Source of the DNA: Chloroflexota bacterium
GTDB lineage: Bacteria; Chloroflexota; Limnocylindria; Limnocylindrales; CSP1-4
Reading direction: 5' to 3'
Length of the DNA stretch: 7,982 nucleotides
Assembly: GCA_025355255.1 (NCBI GenBank)
Contig: JANYAA010000315.1
Coordinates: 1 to 7,982, forward strand
A program made the translations under genes and the position numbers. Shown one piece after another: positions 1 to 6,019 of this stretch; position 1 is the stretch's first letter, and each line of letters opens with the position of its first letter. The notes beneath the pieces were generated by a model. The model saw nothing but the letters and a program-made list of their open reading frames with translations, was not told the DNA's origin and did not search any database.

Positions 1-29
1 TCGACGGCGTGGCGATCAAGCGGGTGTAG
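1..29 (+). CDS. Possible 3' end of a rightward gene (partial)
   Basis: From base 3 one frame reads Asp-Gly-Val-Ala-Ile-Lys-Arg-Val and ends at TAG (27-29). This is a plausible C terminus, and a gene here would converge on the leftward lipoprotein gene, whose stop codon lies at 46-48. Only eight residues are visible, so no family can be named and the call rests only on composition and a sensible gene arrangement. It could equally be non-coding. Confidence 0.25.
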
Positions 30-45
30 CCTCGTCCGCGCTGGA

Positions 46-699
46 TCAAGGTGCGGGCCCCGCAATCGGTTCGGCTGTGCCTGGACGAAGCGTTGTTGTG
101 GAGATCGTGGTCTTGCCCGCGGTCGTCACCGTATAGCTGAACTGGACGGCCGCAGACCCGACCGTGACCGTGACCGTGACTGGACCGCCGGTCAGGCCAA
201 GCGCTGCGGCCGGGTAGACGGCCGTGAGCACGGCCCCGACACCCGTGCCGTCAGCGGAGACGCTGGTCGGAGCTCCAAGCACCGCCACAGGGGACGCGGG
301 CGCGGCGTCGGCGGCCACGAGCACCCAGGATCCGCCAGCTTCGCGGGCCCATGCCTGGGGCGGGATCCGGATGTACTCGACGGTGCGGCTGCCGGTGGTC
401 ACGGACACCGATGACGCGCTGCCAACCGAGCGGCCGGATGCGCTCACCACGGTGGCGCCGTCCACAGTGACGCTTGTGCCGAACGCGCTGGCGCTCTGCA
501 GGGGGGCAAGCGCTGCTGCCAGCGCAGCAGCAGCGGACGAGGCGTCAGGCGAGGCGCCGGCGGTGGCGCCGGAGGCCGGGGTGCTTGACGCCGGGGTGGC
601 AGCCCCGAGGCTGCAGGCGGTGACCACGGCGAGCAAAAGGATGACCCCGCCGAGGCGGGGCCATCCGAAGTGCGCGAGCCGTCCGGCGACGGCGGTCAA
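46..699 (-). CDS. Predicted lipoprotein of unknown function
   Basis: This is a 217-residue protein. The N terminus has Arg residues, a hydrophobic stretch (about 17-27) and a lipobox ending Val-Thr-Ala-Cys with Cys29 as the lipid-modified residue, so it should be anchored on the outer face of the cytoplasmic membrane. A Ser/Thr/Ala/Pro-rich linker (about 30-60) follows. The remainder alternates Val and Thr in beta-strand fashion and has one aromatic segment (Ile-Pro-Pro-Gln-Ala-Trp, near 112-117). The layout loosely recalls LppX/LprG-type lipoproteins, but no diagnostic motif is visible and I do not assign it. The start is TTG at 699, overlapping the TGA of the upstream gene (TTGA, bases 696-699), with an AAGGA about 12 bases upstream, which suggests translational coupling. 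No ATG or GTG gives a better signal peptide. It is probably co-transcribed with the exported protein before it. Confidence 0.7.
   Translation of the reverse strand: MTAVAGRLAHFGWPRLGGVILLLAVVTACSLGAATPASSTPASGATAGASPDASSAAAALAAALAPLQSASAFGTSVTVDGATVVSASGRSVGSASSVSVTTGSRTVEYIRIPPQAWAREAGGSWVLVAADAAPASPVAVLGAPTSVSADGTGVGAVLTAVYPAAALGLTGGPVTVTVTVGSAAVQFSYTVTTAGKTTISTTTLRPGTAEPIAGPAP
160..177. repeat. Three tandem copies of GACCGT inside the lipoprotein gene
   Basis: Three perfect six-base units lie in tandem, followed by a further GAC. On the coding (minus) strand they encode alternating Val-Thr residues of a predicted beta strand. Such in-frame repeats can expand or contract by slippage two codons at a time without breaking the frame. 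It may simply reflect the Val-Thr sequence. Confidence 0.5.
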
Positions 700-1775
700 G
701 GGCGATTGCCGTCCTTGGAGCCGGGGACGAGGCCGCCCAGCTGGGTCTGATCGTGGTTGCCGTCAGTGCCAGCCTGGTCCGCGCCCGGCTTGACCGTCGT
801 GTTGACGATCTGGTTGGGCGCAGACTGCTTGCCGCAGCCGAACTTCTGGAACTTCACCTTGAGGGTGTAGGTGCCCGTCTGCTGCTCGTTCTGGTGCAGG
901 GCAACATTCACGAAGGCGCGCGTGCCGCCGAAGCGGGCGATGAAGCCCTTGTCGAACGCGTGCGTGGTGGCAGTTGCGCCGGTTGCGGAGACGTAGCTGA
1001 CGGTGCCGTCCGGGTTGACCGTGTAGGTCAGGCCCAGTGCCGTGCCGTCGCACGTCTTGCCGTCCCACGTGTGGGTCCCGCCAAGCTCAGCGAGGGTGCC
1101 GGTCAGGACCTGGCGGTCCTTGCCGGTGAGCGTGATCTTGAGGCTTGCGCGCGGATGCTCGGGGTCATCGCTGACCTTGACGCTGATCGTCAGCTTCTTG
1201 GTCCAGCCGTCCTTTGAGAACGAGACGGAGGCTGCAGCGAGCGATCCGTGGTCTTCGGTCTTGGCGACCGGGGTCCCGGGGGTGGCGGTAACACCAGCAG
1301 CCGGGGTGACCGAGTTGATCACGACCGTCGGCACGCCGGCGTTGTTGCCAACCGAGTACGTCAGCGACGACGGTGATCCGGTGCCGAACACGTCGGCGGA
1401 CCAGGTGCCAGGACCCACGAGGGCGTCAAGCGTGCCCGCTTTCGCGCCGATCGAGAGCGAGGACCCATGGGCCTTGATCTTGACCTGCGTGCCGCCGGCT
1501 GTGCTGTCAAACGTGACCGCATGGGCGTTGAGCTGCAAGGCGGCATAGCCGCCAACCGGATCGAGGTTGACCTGGCTCAGGTTGCCGCTGGCGTCGAGCT
1601 TGACCTGGACGGTCAGCGATGAGCCAAGCAGCGGGAGCGTGGCGGTCATGCCGCCGGTCTGGGCAATTGCGTCAGTCGTCGATGCGAGGGCGACGATGGG
1701 GACGGCCAGGATGGCTGCCATCGCCAACGCGGCAGCGACGCCTGCGCGGCGGTTGGGTAGCGCTCGAGTCTGCAA
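696..1775 (-). CDS. Exported protein of unknown function
   Basis: This is a 359-residue protein. A basic N terminus (Arg4, Arg9, Arg10) precedes a hydrophobic core (about 13-28) and an Ala-Leu-Ala signal-peptidase-like site near 29-31, so secretion is likely; no lipobox is seen. The mature part is rich in Gly, Thr, Val and Ser with many predicted beta strands. Its only cysteines are Cys242 and Cys314, which could form a disulfide outside the cell. The last roughly 30 residues are polar, rich in Gly, Asp and Gln, and probably disordered. No transmembrane segment follows the signal, and I recognise no catalytic motif or family. The TTG start at 1775 is well supported by AAAGGAG (1782-1788) six bases upstream. 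A weak promoter candidate is TTGGCC (1822-1827), 17 bases, GATGAA (1799-1804), read on the minus strand. The gene overlaps the following lipoprotein gene by four bases. Confidence 0.75.
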   Translation of the reverse strand: MQTRALPNRRAGVAAALAMAAILAVPIVALASTTDAIAQTGGMTATLPLLGSSLTVQVKLDASGNLSQVNLDPVGGYAALQLNAHAVTFDSTAGGTQVKIKAHGSSLSIGAKAGTLDALVGPGTWSADVFGTGSPSSLTYSVGNNAGVPTVVINSVTPAAGVTATPGTPVAKTEDHGSLAAASVSFSKDGWTKKLTISVKVSDDPEHPRASLKITLTGKDRQVLTGTLAELGGTHTWDGKTCDGTALGLTYTVNPDGTVSYVSATGATATTHAFDKGFIARFGGTRAFVNVALHQNEQQTGTYTLKVKFQKFGCGKQSAPNQIVNTTVKPGADQAGTDGNHDQTQLGGLVPGSKDGNRP

Positions 1776-1781
1776 TCGGTA

Positions 1782-1788
1782 CTCCTTT
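1782..1788 (-). promoter_or_regulatory. Strong ribosome binding site that fixes a TTG start
   Basis: On the minus strand AAAGGAG sits six bases before TTG at 1775-1773. It is one of the best Shine-Dalgarno matches in the window and supports the non-ATG start of the exported protein. Confidence 0.7.
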
Positions 1789-1836
1789 CAAGTGCCGTTT
1801 CATCCCGCACGCGGCGGGTACGGCCAAGAACGGCAG

Positions 1837-1849
1837 GTGACTCCGTCAC
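1837..1849. promoter_or_regulatory. Perfect inverted repeat GTGAC-TCC-GTCAC, possible operator
   Basis: Two perfect five-base arms are separated by three bases in the divergent region between the exported-protein gene and glmU. The site lies about 60 bases upstream of the leftward start, near where a regulator of that gene could bind. The arms are short, so chance is possible, and no regulator gene is adjacent. Confidence 0.25.
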
Positions 1850-1905
1850 GCTAGCCGGACCCCGCGGGTTTGGCACCGAACCATCGGCCTACAGGAGGCG
1901 TGGAG

Positions 1906-1980
1906 ATGGTCCCTGTTCGTTGCTCTCAGGCATCAGGGCCTCGAAAGGTTTCATCAGAGCGGTCTGCGGGGTGTCGCTGA
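1906..1980 (+). CDS. Possible 24-codon small gene or leader peptide before glmU
   Basis: An ATG at 1906 is preceded by a perfect AGGAGG (1893-1898) with ideal seven-base spacing. The frame encodes 24 residues with two Cys, four Arg and several Ser, and ends at TGA 1978-1980, ten bases before the -35 box of glmU. It has no hydrophobic segment and no run of one amino acid typical of classical attenuator leaders. I see no good promoter immediately upstream. The case rests on the ribosome binding site; codon use cannot be judged at this length. Confidence 0.22.
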   Translation: MVPVRCSQASGPRKVSSERSAGCR

Positions 1981-1999
1981 CAACGGCAGTTTGACACCC
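1969..1999. promoter_or_regulatory. Inverted repeat over the glmU -35 box
   Basis: GGGTGTC (1969-1975) and GACACCC (1993-1999) are perfect seven-base inverted arms separated by 17 bases. The right arm overlaps the -35 hexamer (1991-1996), so a dimeric regulator bound here would be placed to control glmU transcription. No protein is known to me for this site, and it may be chance. Confidence 0.3.
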
Positions 2000-2019
2000 T
2001 CGACGCCTCGCCACAGAAT
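1991..2019 (+). promoter_or_regulatory. Sigma70-type promoter for glmU
   Basis: A perfect TTGACA (1991-1996) is followed by a 17-base spacer and CAGAAT (2014-2019), which matches the -10 consensus at four of six positions. Expected initiation near 2026 would leave only about seven bases before the ATG at 2033, too few for a Shine-Dalgarno. The glmU mRNA would therefore be nearly leaderless. It would also exclude a TTG start at 1991, since that codon lies in the -35 box. Confidence 0.6.
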
Positions 2020-2032
2020 CTCCCGATACCCC

Positions 2033-3442
2033 ATGACAACCACACCCCCCCCACCCGGCCCTGGCGCAGCGGCGCGCCGAACCGTCGCCGTTGTCCTGGC
2101 CGCAGGGCTTGGCACGCGGATGCGCTCGCGCACCCCCAAGGTGCTGCACCACCTGTGCGGCCGCCCGATGATCGACTACGTGCTGGACGCGGCGATCGCC
2201 GCCAGCGGCTCACGCCCGCTGGTGGTCTATTCGCCGGCGACAGACCCAGTCCGCAGCTACGTGGCAGAACGGGCCGACGCCGCGCTCCAGGATGTTCCTC
2301 GCGGCACCGGCGACGCCCTGCGGGCAGCCCTGGACGCGCTCCCAGACGACGTGGCCGAGGTGCTCGTCCTTTCGGGTGACGTGCCGCTGGTGCAGACCGA
2401 GCTGCTGGCCGCGCTGCTGGAGGCGCGCGCCCTGGACCATGCCGCCATTGCGCTGGTTGCCGTGGACGCGCTGGACCCCACGGGGCTGGGTCGGGTGGTC
2501 CGCACCGAGGGCGGTACCGTGGAGCGCATCGTGGAGGACAAGGACGCCACGGACGATGAGCGGCAGATCAGCGAGGTCAACGCGGGGCTGTACGCCATCG
2601 ATGCCGCCTGGCTGCGCCGCCGCATCGGCTCCCTCCGCCCGTCGCCTGCAAGCGGCGAGCTGTACCTCACAGACCTGGTCGCGCTCGCGCGCGAGGACGG
2701 CCGCCTGGTGGCAGCCCTTGACGTTGAGGACGATGGGCGCCTCACGGGCATCAACGACCGGACGCAGCTGGCCCGCGCGGAGTGGGACATGCGGGTGGAG
2801 ATGAACGACCGCTGGATGCGGGCGGGCGTTACCATGCAGGACCCGTCCACGGCGTATCTGGAGCATGGCGTGCAGCTGGCCGAGGACGTGACGCTGGAGC
2901 CAAACGTCATCCTGCGCGGCCGCACGTCTGTTGGGCGCGGCACACGGATCGGCGCGGGCTCCCGGATCATCGACACCGTCATCGGCGAGGACTGCACGGT
3001 CGTCGCCAGTGTTCTGGAGTCCTCCACGGTTGAGGACCAGGTGACCATCGGTCCGTTCGCACACCTCCGCCCCGGGGCCCATGTCGGCCGCCGCTCCGAG
3101 GTTGGCAACTACGCCGAGATCAAGAACAGCCGCTTGGGGGAGCATGTCCGCCAGCACCACATGAGCTACCTCGGCGACGCGGAGGTGGGCGACGACACAA
3201 ACGTTGGCGCGGGGACCATCACCGCCAACTACGACGGCGTGCGCAAGCACAGGACCGTGATCGGCAAGGGCGTCTTCCTTGGCGTGGACACCATGCTCCG
3301 CGCGCCCGTGACGCTGGGCGACGGCAGCAAGACCGGCGCCGGGGCCGTGGTGACGCACGACGTCCCCGCAGGCAAGCTCGCAGTGGGCATGCCCGCTCGC
3401 ATCCGCGAGATCCGCAAGCCTGACGCGGACCCCGCCACGTGA
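2033..3442 (+). CDS. glmU: Bifunctional GlmU: N-acetylglucosamine-1-phosphate uridylyltransferase / glucosamine-1-phosphate acetyltransferase
   Basis: A 469-residue cytoplasmic enzyme that catalyses the last two steps to UDP-GlcNAc, the precursor of peptidoglycan and other glycans. The N-terminal nucleotidyltransferase domain has Leu-Ala-Ala-Gly-Leu-Gly-Thr-Arg-Met (22-30), Lys36, Gln86, Gly91-Thr92, metal ligand Asp116, Asn183 and Asn241, matching the E. coli active site. The C-terminal left-handed beta-helix has Arg346, Lys364, His376 (catalytic base, E. coli His363), Tyr379, Asn390, and Asn399-Tyr400. Two acetyl-CoA contact positions differ: Val418 for Ser405 and Met453 for Arg440. ATG 2033 is preferred to an in-frame TTG at 1991 because the latter lies in the promoter. 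Even from 2033 the protein carries a roughly 16-residue Pro/Ala-rich tail before the fold, and it is a little longer than usual (about 450-460). The stop overlaps the next gene's GTG start (GTGA, 3439-3442). Confidence 0.96.
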   Translation: MTTTPPPPGPGAAARRTVAVVLAAGLGTRMRSRTPKVLHHLCGRPMIDYVLDAAIAASGSRPLVVYSPATDPVRSYVAERADAALQDVPRGTGDALRAALDALPDDVAEVLVLSGDVPLVQTELLAALLEARALDHAAIALVAVDALDPTGLGRVVRTEGGTVERIVEDKDATDDERQISEVNAGLYAIDAAWLRRRIGSLRPSPASGELYLTDLVALAREDGRLVAALDVEDDGRLTGINDRTQLARAEWDMRVEMNDRWMRAGVTMQDPSTAYLEHGVQLAEDVTLEPNVILRGRTSVGRGTRIGAGSRIIDTVIGEDCTVVASVLESSTVEDQVTIGPFAHLRPGAHVGRRSEVGNYAEIKNSRLGEHVRQHHMSYLGDAEVGDDTNVGAGTITANYDGVRKHRTVIGKGVFLGVDTMLRAPVTLGDGSKTGAGAVVTHDVPAGKLAVGMPARIREIRKPDADPAT

Positions 3443-4773
3443 ACCTGCCAATCGTCGAGATCTTCTTCCTGATCGTCCTCACGCTGCTGGAGGGCTTCTT
3501 CGTGGCCGCGGAGATCGCCTTGGTCTCGATTCGGCGCAGCCGCGTGGAGCAGCTGGTGGACGAAGGTCGACCGGGCGCCAAGCGCGTGCAGCGCCTGCTC
3601 GACGATCCGGGCCGCTTCCTCGCCGTCTGCCAGCTGGGCCTCACCGTCATCGGCTTTCTCGCCTCGGCCTTTGCGGCCGTCAGCCTCAGCCAGCAGCTTG
3701 CCGCGCTGCTCGCGTCGGTGGGCATGGCCGCCGGCACCGCAGACGGCGTGGCGCTTGTGGCGGTGACCGTGCTCTTGGCGCTGTTCACGATCGTCTTCGC
3801 CGAACTTGTCCCCAAGACGCTCGCGCTGGCGAACACGGAGCGGTTTGCCCTCACGCTCTCGGTTCCGCTGGTTGTGCTCGGCCGCCTCCTGACGCCGGTT
3901 GTGGCGCTGCTCACGTCCATCACGAAGACCATCACCAGGGCCATGGGCGCGCGCGTGAGCTCCGATGCCCACATCACTGCGGAGGAGCTGCGGCTCATCG
4001 TGGAGCGGGGAGGGGAGCAGGGCATCCTCGAGGCGGAGGAGGAGCAGATGATCAACGCGGTCATCGAGCTGGGCGACCGGCGGCTCCACCAGGTCATGGT
4101 CCCGCGGATCCACATCGTGGCGATCTCGGCGAGCGCATCGTTTGACGCGGCGATCGAGCTGGTGGTGGCCGAGGGCCACTCGCGCATCCCGGTCTACGAG
4201 ACATCGGTGGACGAGGTGGTGGGCATCCTCTACGCCAAGGACCTGCTGCCGTTCCTCAAGTCCACCTCGGCCGAGCCGCCAAGCCTGCGTTCGCTGCTCC
4301 GGACGCCCGTGTTTGTCCCGGAGTCGCTCTCCATCGACGACCTGCTCCACGAGTTCCAGCGGCGCAAGGTCCATATGGCCATCGTGCTGGACGAGTACGG
4401 CGGCACCGCGGGTCTGGTGACGATTGAGGACCTCCTTGAGGAGATCGTCGGCGAGATCCAGGATGAGTACGACGAGGAGGAGCCGCTTGTTGAGCGGCTC
4501 GGCGAGGACCGCGCACGCATTGACGGCCGGGCCGCCGTGGAGGACCTCCTGGAGCTATGGGACATCAGGCTCACGCTCGAGGACGAGGAGGAGTACGACA
4601 CGGTTGGCGGCCTCGTCTACCACCGCATCGGCGGTGTGCCGCAGCCCGGCGACGAGGTGCTGCTGGCGGGCCTGCGCCTGACCGTGGAGTCCACGGACGG
4701 CCGCCGGGTGGCGAAGGTCATGGTGGTTCGCGAGCACACGCTTGACGGCCAAGGCGAGGACGGCGACGACTAG
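3439..4773 (+). CDS. CNNM/CBS/CorC membrane protein (hemolysin-like, probable Mg2+ transport or efflux)
   Basis: A 444-residue inner-membrane protein of the CorC/TlyC (YtfL, YhdP-type) family. The CNNM (DUF21) domain covers about 1-190, with hydrophobic segments near 5-30, 60-83, 102-124 and 133-155 and the family-typical Phe-Val-Ala-Ala-Glu (21-25) and Glu122-x2-Pro125-Lys126. Two CBS domains follow, opening at Val-Met-Val-Pro-Arg (219-223) and including Asp-Glu-Tyr-Gly-Gly (318-322) with the acidic stretch after it. The C-terminal CorC_HlyC domain occupies about 350-435. Family members are tied to Mg2+ or Co2+ efflux and tolerance, with CBS domains binding ATP-Mg; the historical 'hemolysin' label does not imply a toxin. 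The GTG start overlaps the glmU stop, with no clear Shine-Dalgarno, so it is probably translated by coupling to glmU. Which ion it moves cannot be read from sequence. Confidence 0.92.
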   Translation: MNLPIVEIFFLIVLTLLEGFFVAAEIALVSIRRSRVEQLVDEGRPGAKRVQRLLDDPGRFLAVCQLGLTVIGFLASAFAAVSLSQQLAALLASVGMAAGTADGVALVAVTVLLALFTIVFAELVPKTLALANTERFALTLSVPLVVLGRLLTPVVALLTSITKTITRAMGARVSSDAHITAEELRLIVERGGEQGILEAEEEQMINAVIELGDRRLHQVMVPRIHIVAISASASFDAAIELVVAEGHSRIPVYETSVDEVVGILYAKDLLPFLKSTSAEPPSLRSLLRTPVFVPESLSIDDLLHEFQRRKVHMAIVLDEYGGTAGLVTIEDLLEEIVGEIQDEYDEEEPLVERLGEDRARIDGRAAVEDLLELWDIRLTLEDEEEYDTVGGLVYHRIGGVPQPGDEVLLAGLRLTVESTDGRRVAKVMVVREHTLDGQGEDGDD

Positions 4774-4792
4774 CCGACTCTTTGAGGCCCAG

Positions 4793-4814
4793 CGAGGCCC
4801 GTGCGGGTGCCTCG
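4793..4814 (+). terminator. GC-rich hairpin after the glmU-corC pair
   Basis: CGAGG (4793-4797) plus CCC pairs with GGG (4805-4807) and CCTCG (4810-4814) around a GTGC loop, with a two-base TG bulge. It begins about 20 bases after the stop of the CorC-type gene, where a terminator or 3'-end stabilising hairpin would sit. There is no T tract after it, so it is not a classical intrinsic terminator. The rest of the 164-base gap (4774-4937) shows no convincing gene or promoter. Confidence 0.25.
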
Positions 4815-4928
4815 TCCGCGGCACGACTACAGCATTCGGTCCACACTTGGGCCCAGACCACAACCGGTGCAGGAACCCCGGCCGCAAGGCGATGGGAGCG
4901 GGATCATCCGGGCCCGCCGCTATCCACC

Positions 4929-4933
4929 GGAGG
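4929..4933 (+). promoter_or_regulatory. Ribosome binding site that fixes the start of the 4938 gene
   Basis: GGAGG lies four bases before GTG 4938-4940. The spacing is a little short but the match is perfect. It marks this GTG as the start rather than an in-frame ATG at 4782, which would add 52 low-complexity residues. Confidence 0.65.
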
Positions 4934-4937
4934 ATTC

Positions 4938-5717
4938 GTGTCGCACTTCTCAGCCCTCGGGTTCCCCATCCGCTCCAGCGCGGAGATGTTGGCGGTTGCC
5001 CGGCGGGTGCCAGCCTCTGCGCTGTACGCGCAGACGGACGTCGGCTCGTACTACCGCTGGGAGACCGGCGGCGGATCCGAGCTGTGGCTGGCCACGGGGC
5101 TGGACCAGAGCCTGAAAGCGGTTGTGCCGCACTTCACAGCCGTCGTCCGCACAAAGGTCCGCCTGATGGAGCGCGTGCCCTCCCGGGACCACGAGATGGA
5201 TGGCGCCTTGCGTATCGTGGTGGCCCCCGCGCGCGCCAGCCAGGCCGGCGGCGACCTGGAGGAAGGCGCCTTCCCGCTTTTGGTGGACATGCCGGATTTC
5301 CGTCGCCTGGACGCGTTGGCGCTGCCGGTGGACGTGGACTTGTCCATTGGCGCGGTGGCCGAGCGTGTGGAGCACTACGCGTCCGAGGCGGACATGCGAG
5401 CTGCGGGCGTCCTTGCGGAGACCGAGTCCATGATCCCGTCGGGTCTGGTTGGACCGGACGGTGCGGACCGTGTGCCGAGACGGGCCGAGGCGATCCTGTA
5501 CGGGACGGTCCTTGCCTCCGGGACGCGCCTCAACGCCGTGGGCGTCGGCTCGTTCACGTGGGCGCGCGTGCGCACGCAGTCGGTGGAGCTGGAGGTCGTG
5601 GCGGATCCGGTGCTGCTGCCGAAGCCGCCCGTGTCGGGCTCCATCTTGGGCGGGACCTTTTGGCTCACCGCGCGTCTGGCGACAGCGTGGCCGGACCCCA
5701 TCACCGGGCGCACCTAG
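4938..5717 (+). CDS. Conserved cytoplasmic protein of unknown function
   Basis: A 259-residue protein with no signal peptide, membrane segment or cysteine. It starts Met-Ser-His-Phe-Ser-Ala-Leu-Gly-Phe, then has Tyr-Tyr-Arg-Trp (38-41), Gly-Ser-Glu-Leu-Trp-Leu (46-51), Pro-His-Phe (64-66), a mid-protein Ile-Pro-Ser-Gly, and a C-terminal Gly-Thr-Phe-Trp-Leu-Thr-Ala-Arg-Leu (239-247). From memory this pattern matches a conserved hypothetical family also found in Firmicutes and other phyla; no function is known to me and I give no DUF number. The body looks beta-rich, and the segment near 215-235 that reads as an exchange of beta strands is typical of small ligand- or nucleic-acid-binding folds, but that is a guess. 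The gene is rightward, 164 bases after the CorC-type gene, with its own ribosome binding site, so it may be a separate unit. It converges on the prenyl synthetase. Confidence 0.8.
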   Translation: MSHFSALGFPIRSSAEMLAVARRVPASALYAQTDVGSYYRWETGGGSELWLATGLDQSLKAVVPHFTAVVRTKVRLMERVPSRDHEMDGALRIVVAPARASQAGGDLEEGAFPLLVDMPDFRRLDALALPVDVDLSIGAVAERVEHYASEADMRAAGVLAETESMIPSGLVGPDGADRVPRRAEAILYGTVLASGTRLNAVGVGSFTWARVRTQSVELEVVADPVLLPKPPVSGSILGGTFWLTARLATAWPDPITGRT

Positions 5718-5824
5718 GGCACCTGCGGCCACCATATCTTCCCCGGGGCGGGTGCGACTCAGACGCGTGCAGCTCGGCGGGGAGCGGCGCGCCGCTGGGC
5801 GTGATCGAGCGGCTGGCCCGCCGC

Positions 5825-5955
5825 GTTGGCGCTGCGCCAACAAATCCCCGAATCCAGACGCCGGACTGGCCGTTTCAGCGCGTTCTGATGGCGCCACGTC
5901 AACACGGGGCCGAGTTCGGGGCCGAAACGGCGCGCGATTCCGGTATTTGTTGGCG
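5825..5955. repeat. Long imperfect inverted repeat with a competing inner hairpin (non-coding, between convergent genes)
   Basis: Arms 5835-5854 and 5936-5955 pair at 18 of 20 positions, including 11 perfect outer pairs (5835-5845 with 5945-5955). A second eight-base pairing joins 5869-5876 and 5924-5931 further in, leaving a 47-base apical region. The outer left arm, CGCCAAC (5835-5841), can instead pair with GTTGGCG (5825-5831) across a CTG loop, giving a perfect seven-base hairpin, so the two folds exclude each other. The element sits in the 302-base gap 5718-6019, where I see no convincing gene. It could be a bidirectional terminator (without T tracts), a structured RNA, or a small palindromic insertion such as a MITE; clear target-site duplications are not visible. 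Confidence 0.55.
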
Positions 5956-5984
5956 TGGTGCAAAGCCGCCGTGGCGCGGGCCGT

Positions 5985-6014
5985 GTGCGGGCGTAGCCGC
6001 ACCCGCCGCACCCG
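5985..6014. repeat. Hairpin and tandem nine-base repeat next to the prenyl synthetase stop
   Basis: GTGCGG (5985-5990) and CCGCAC (5997-6002) form a six-base stem with a six-base loop. CCGCACCCG occurs twice in tandem (5997-6005, 6006-6014), ending five bases before the leftward stop codon. For the leftward transcript the hairpin lies just after the stop and might help end or stabilise the RNA, but no T run follows. Low-complexity GC sequence makes chance likely. Confidence 0.3.
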
Positions 6015-6019
6015 CCGCG

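Noticed and set aside
52..64. Palindrome TGCGGG-C-CCCGCA near the end of the lipoprotein gene as a terminator
   Set aside because: It lies inside the coding region, the loop is too small for the full stem, and no T run follows on either strand.
511..531. Eight-base inverted repeat GCTGCTGC/GCAGCAGC
   Set aside because: It falls in a run of Ala codons of the lipoprotein gene and is explained by codon repetition.
1900..1945. Resemblance of CTCTCAGGCATCAGGG to the end of a glycine riboswitch
   Set aside because: Only a short piece matches; the GGAGAG and the central GAAGGGGCAA-type segment are missing and no glycine gene follows.
2210..3451. A 413-codon leftward frame opposite glmU
   Set aside because: It is antisense to an unmistakable glmU, rich in His, Arg and Ala, with no domain pattern.
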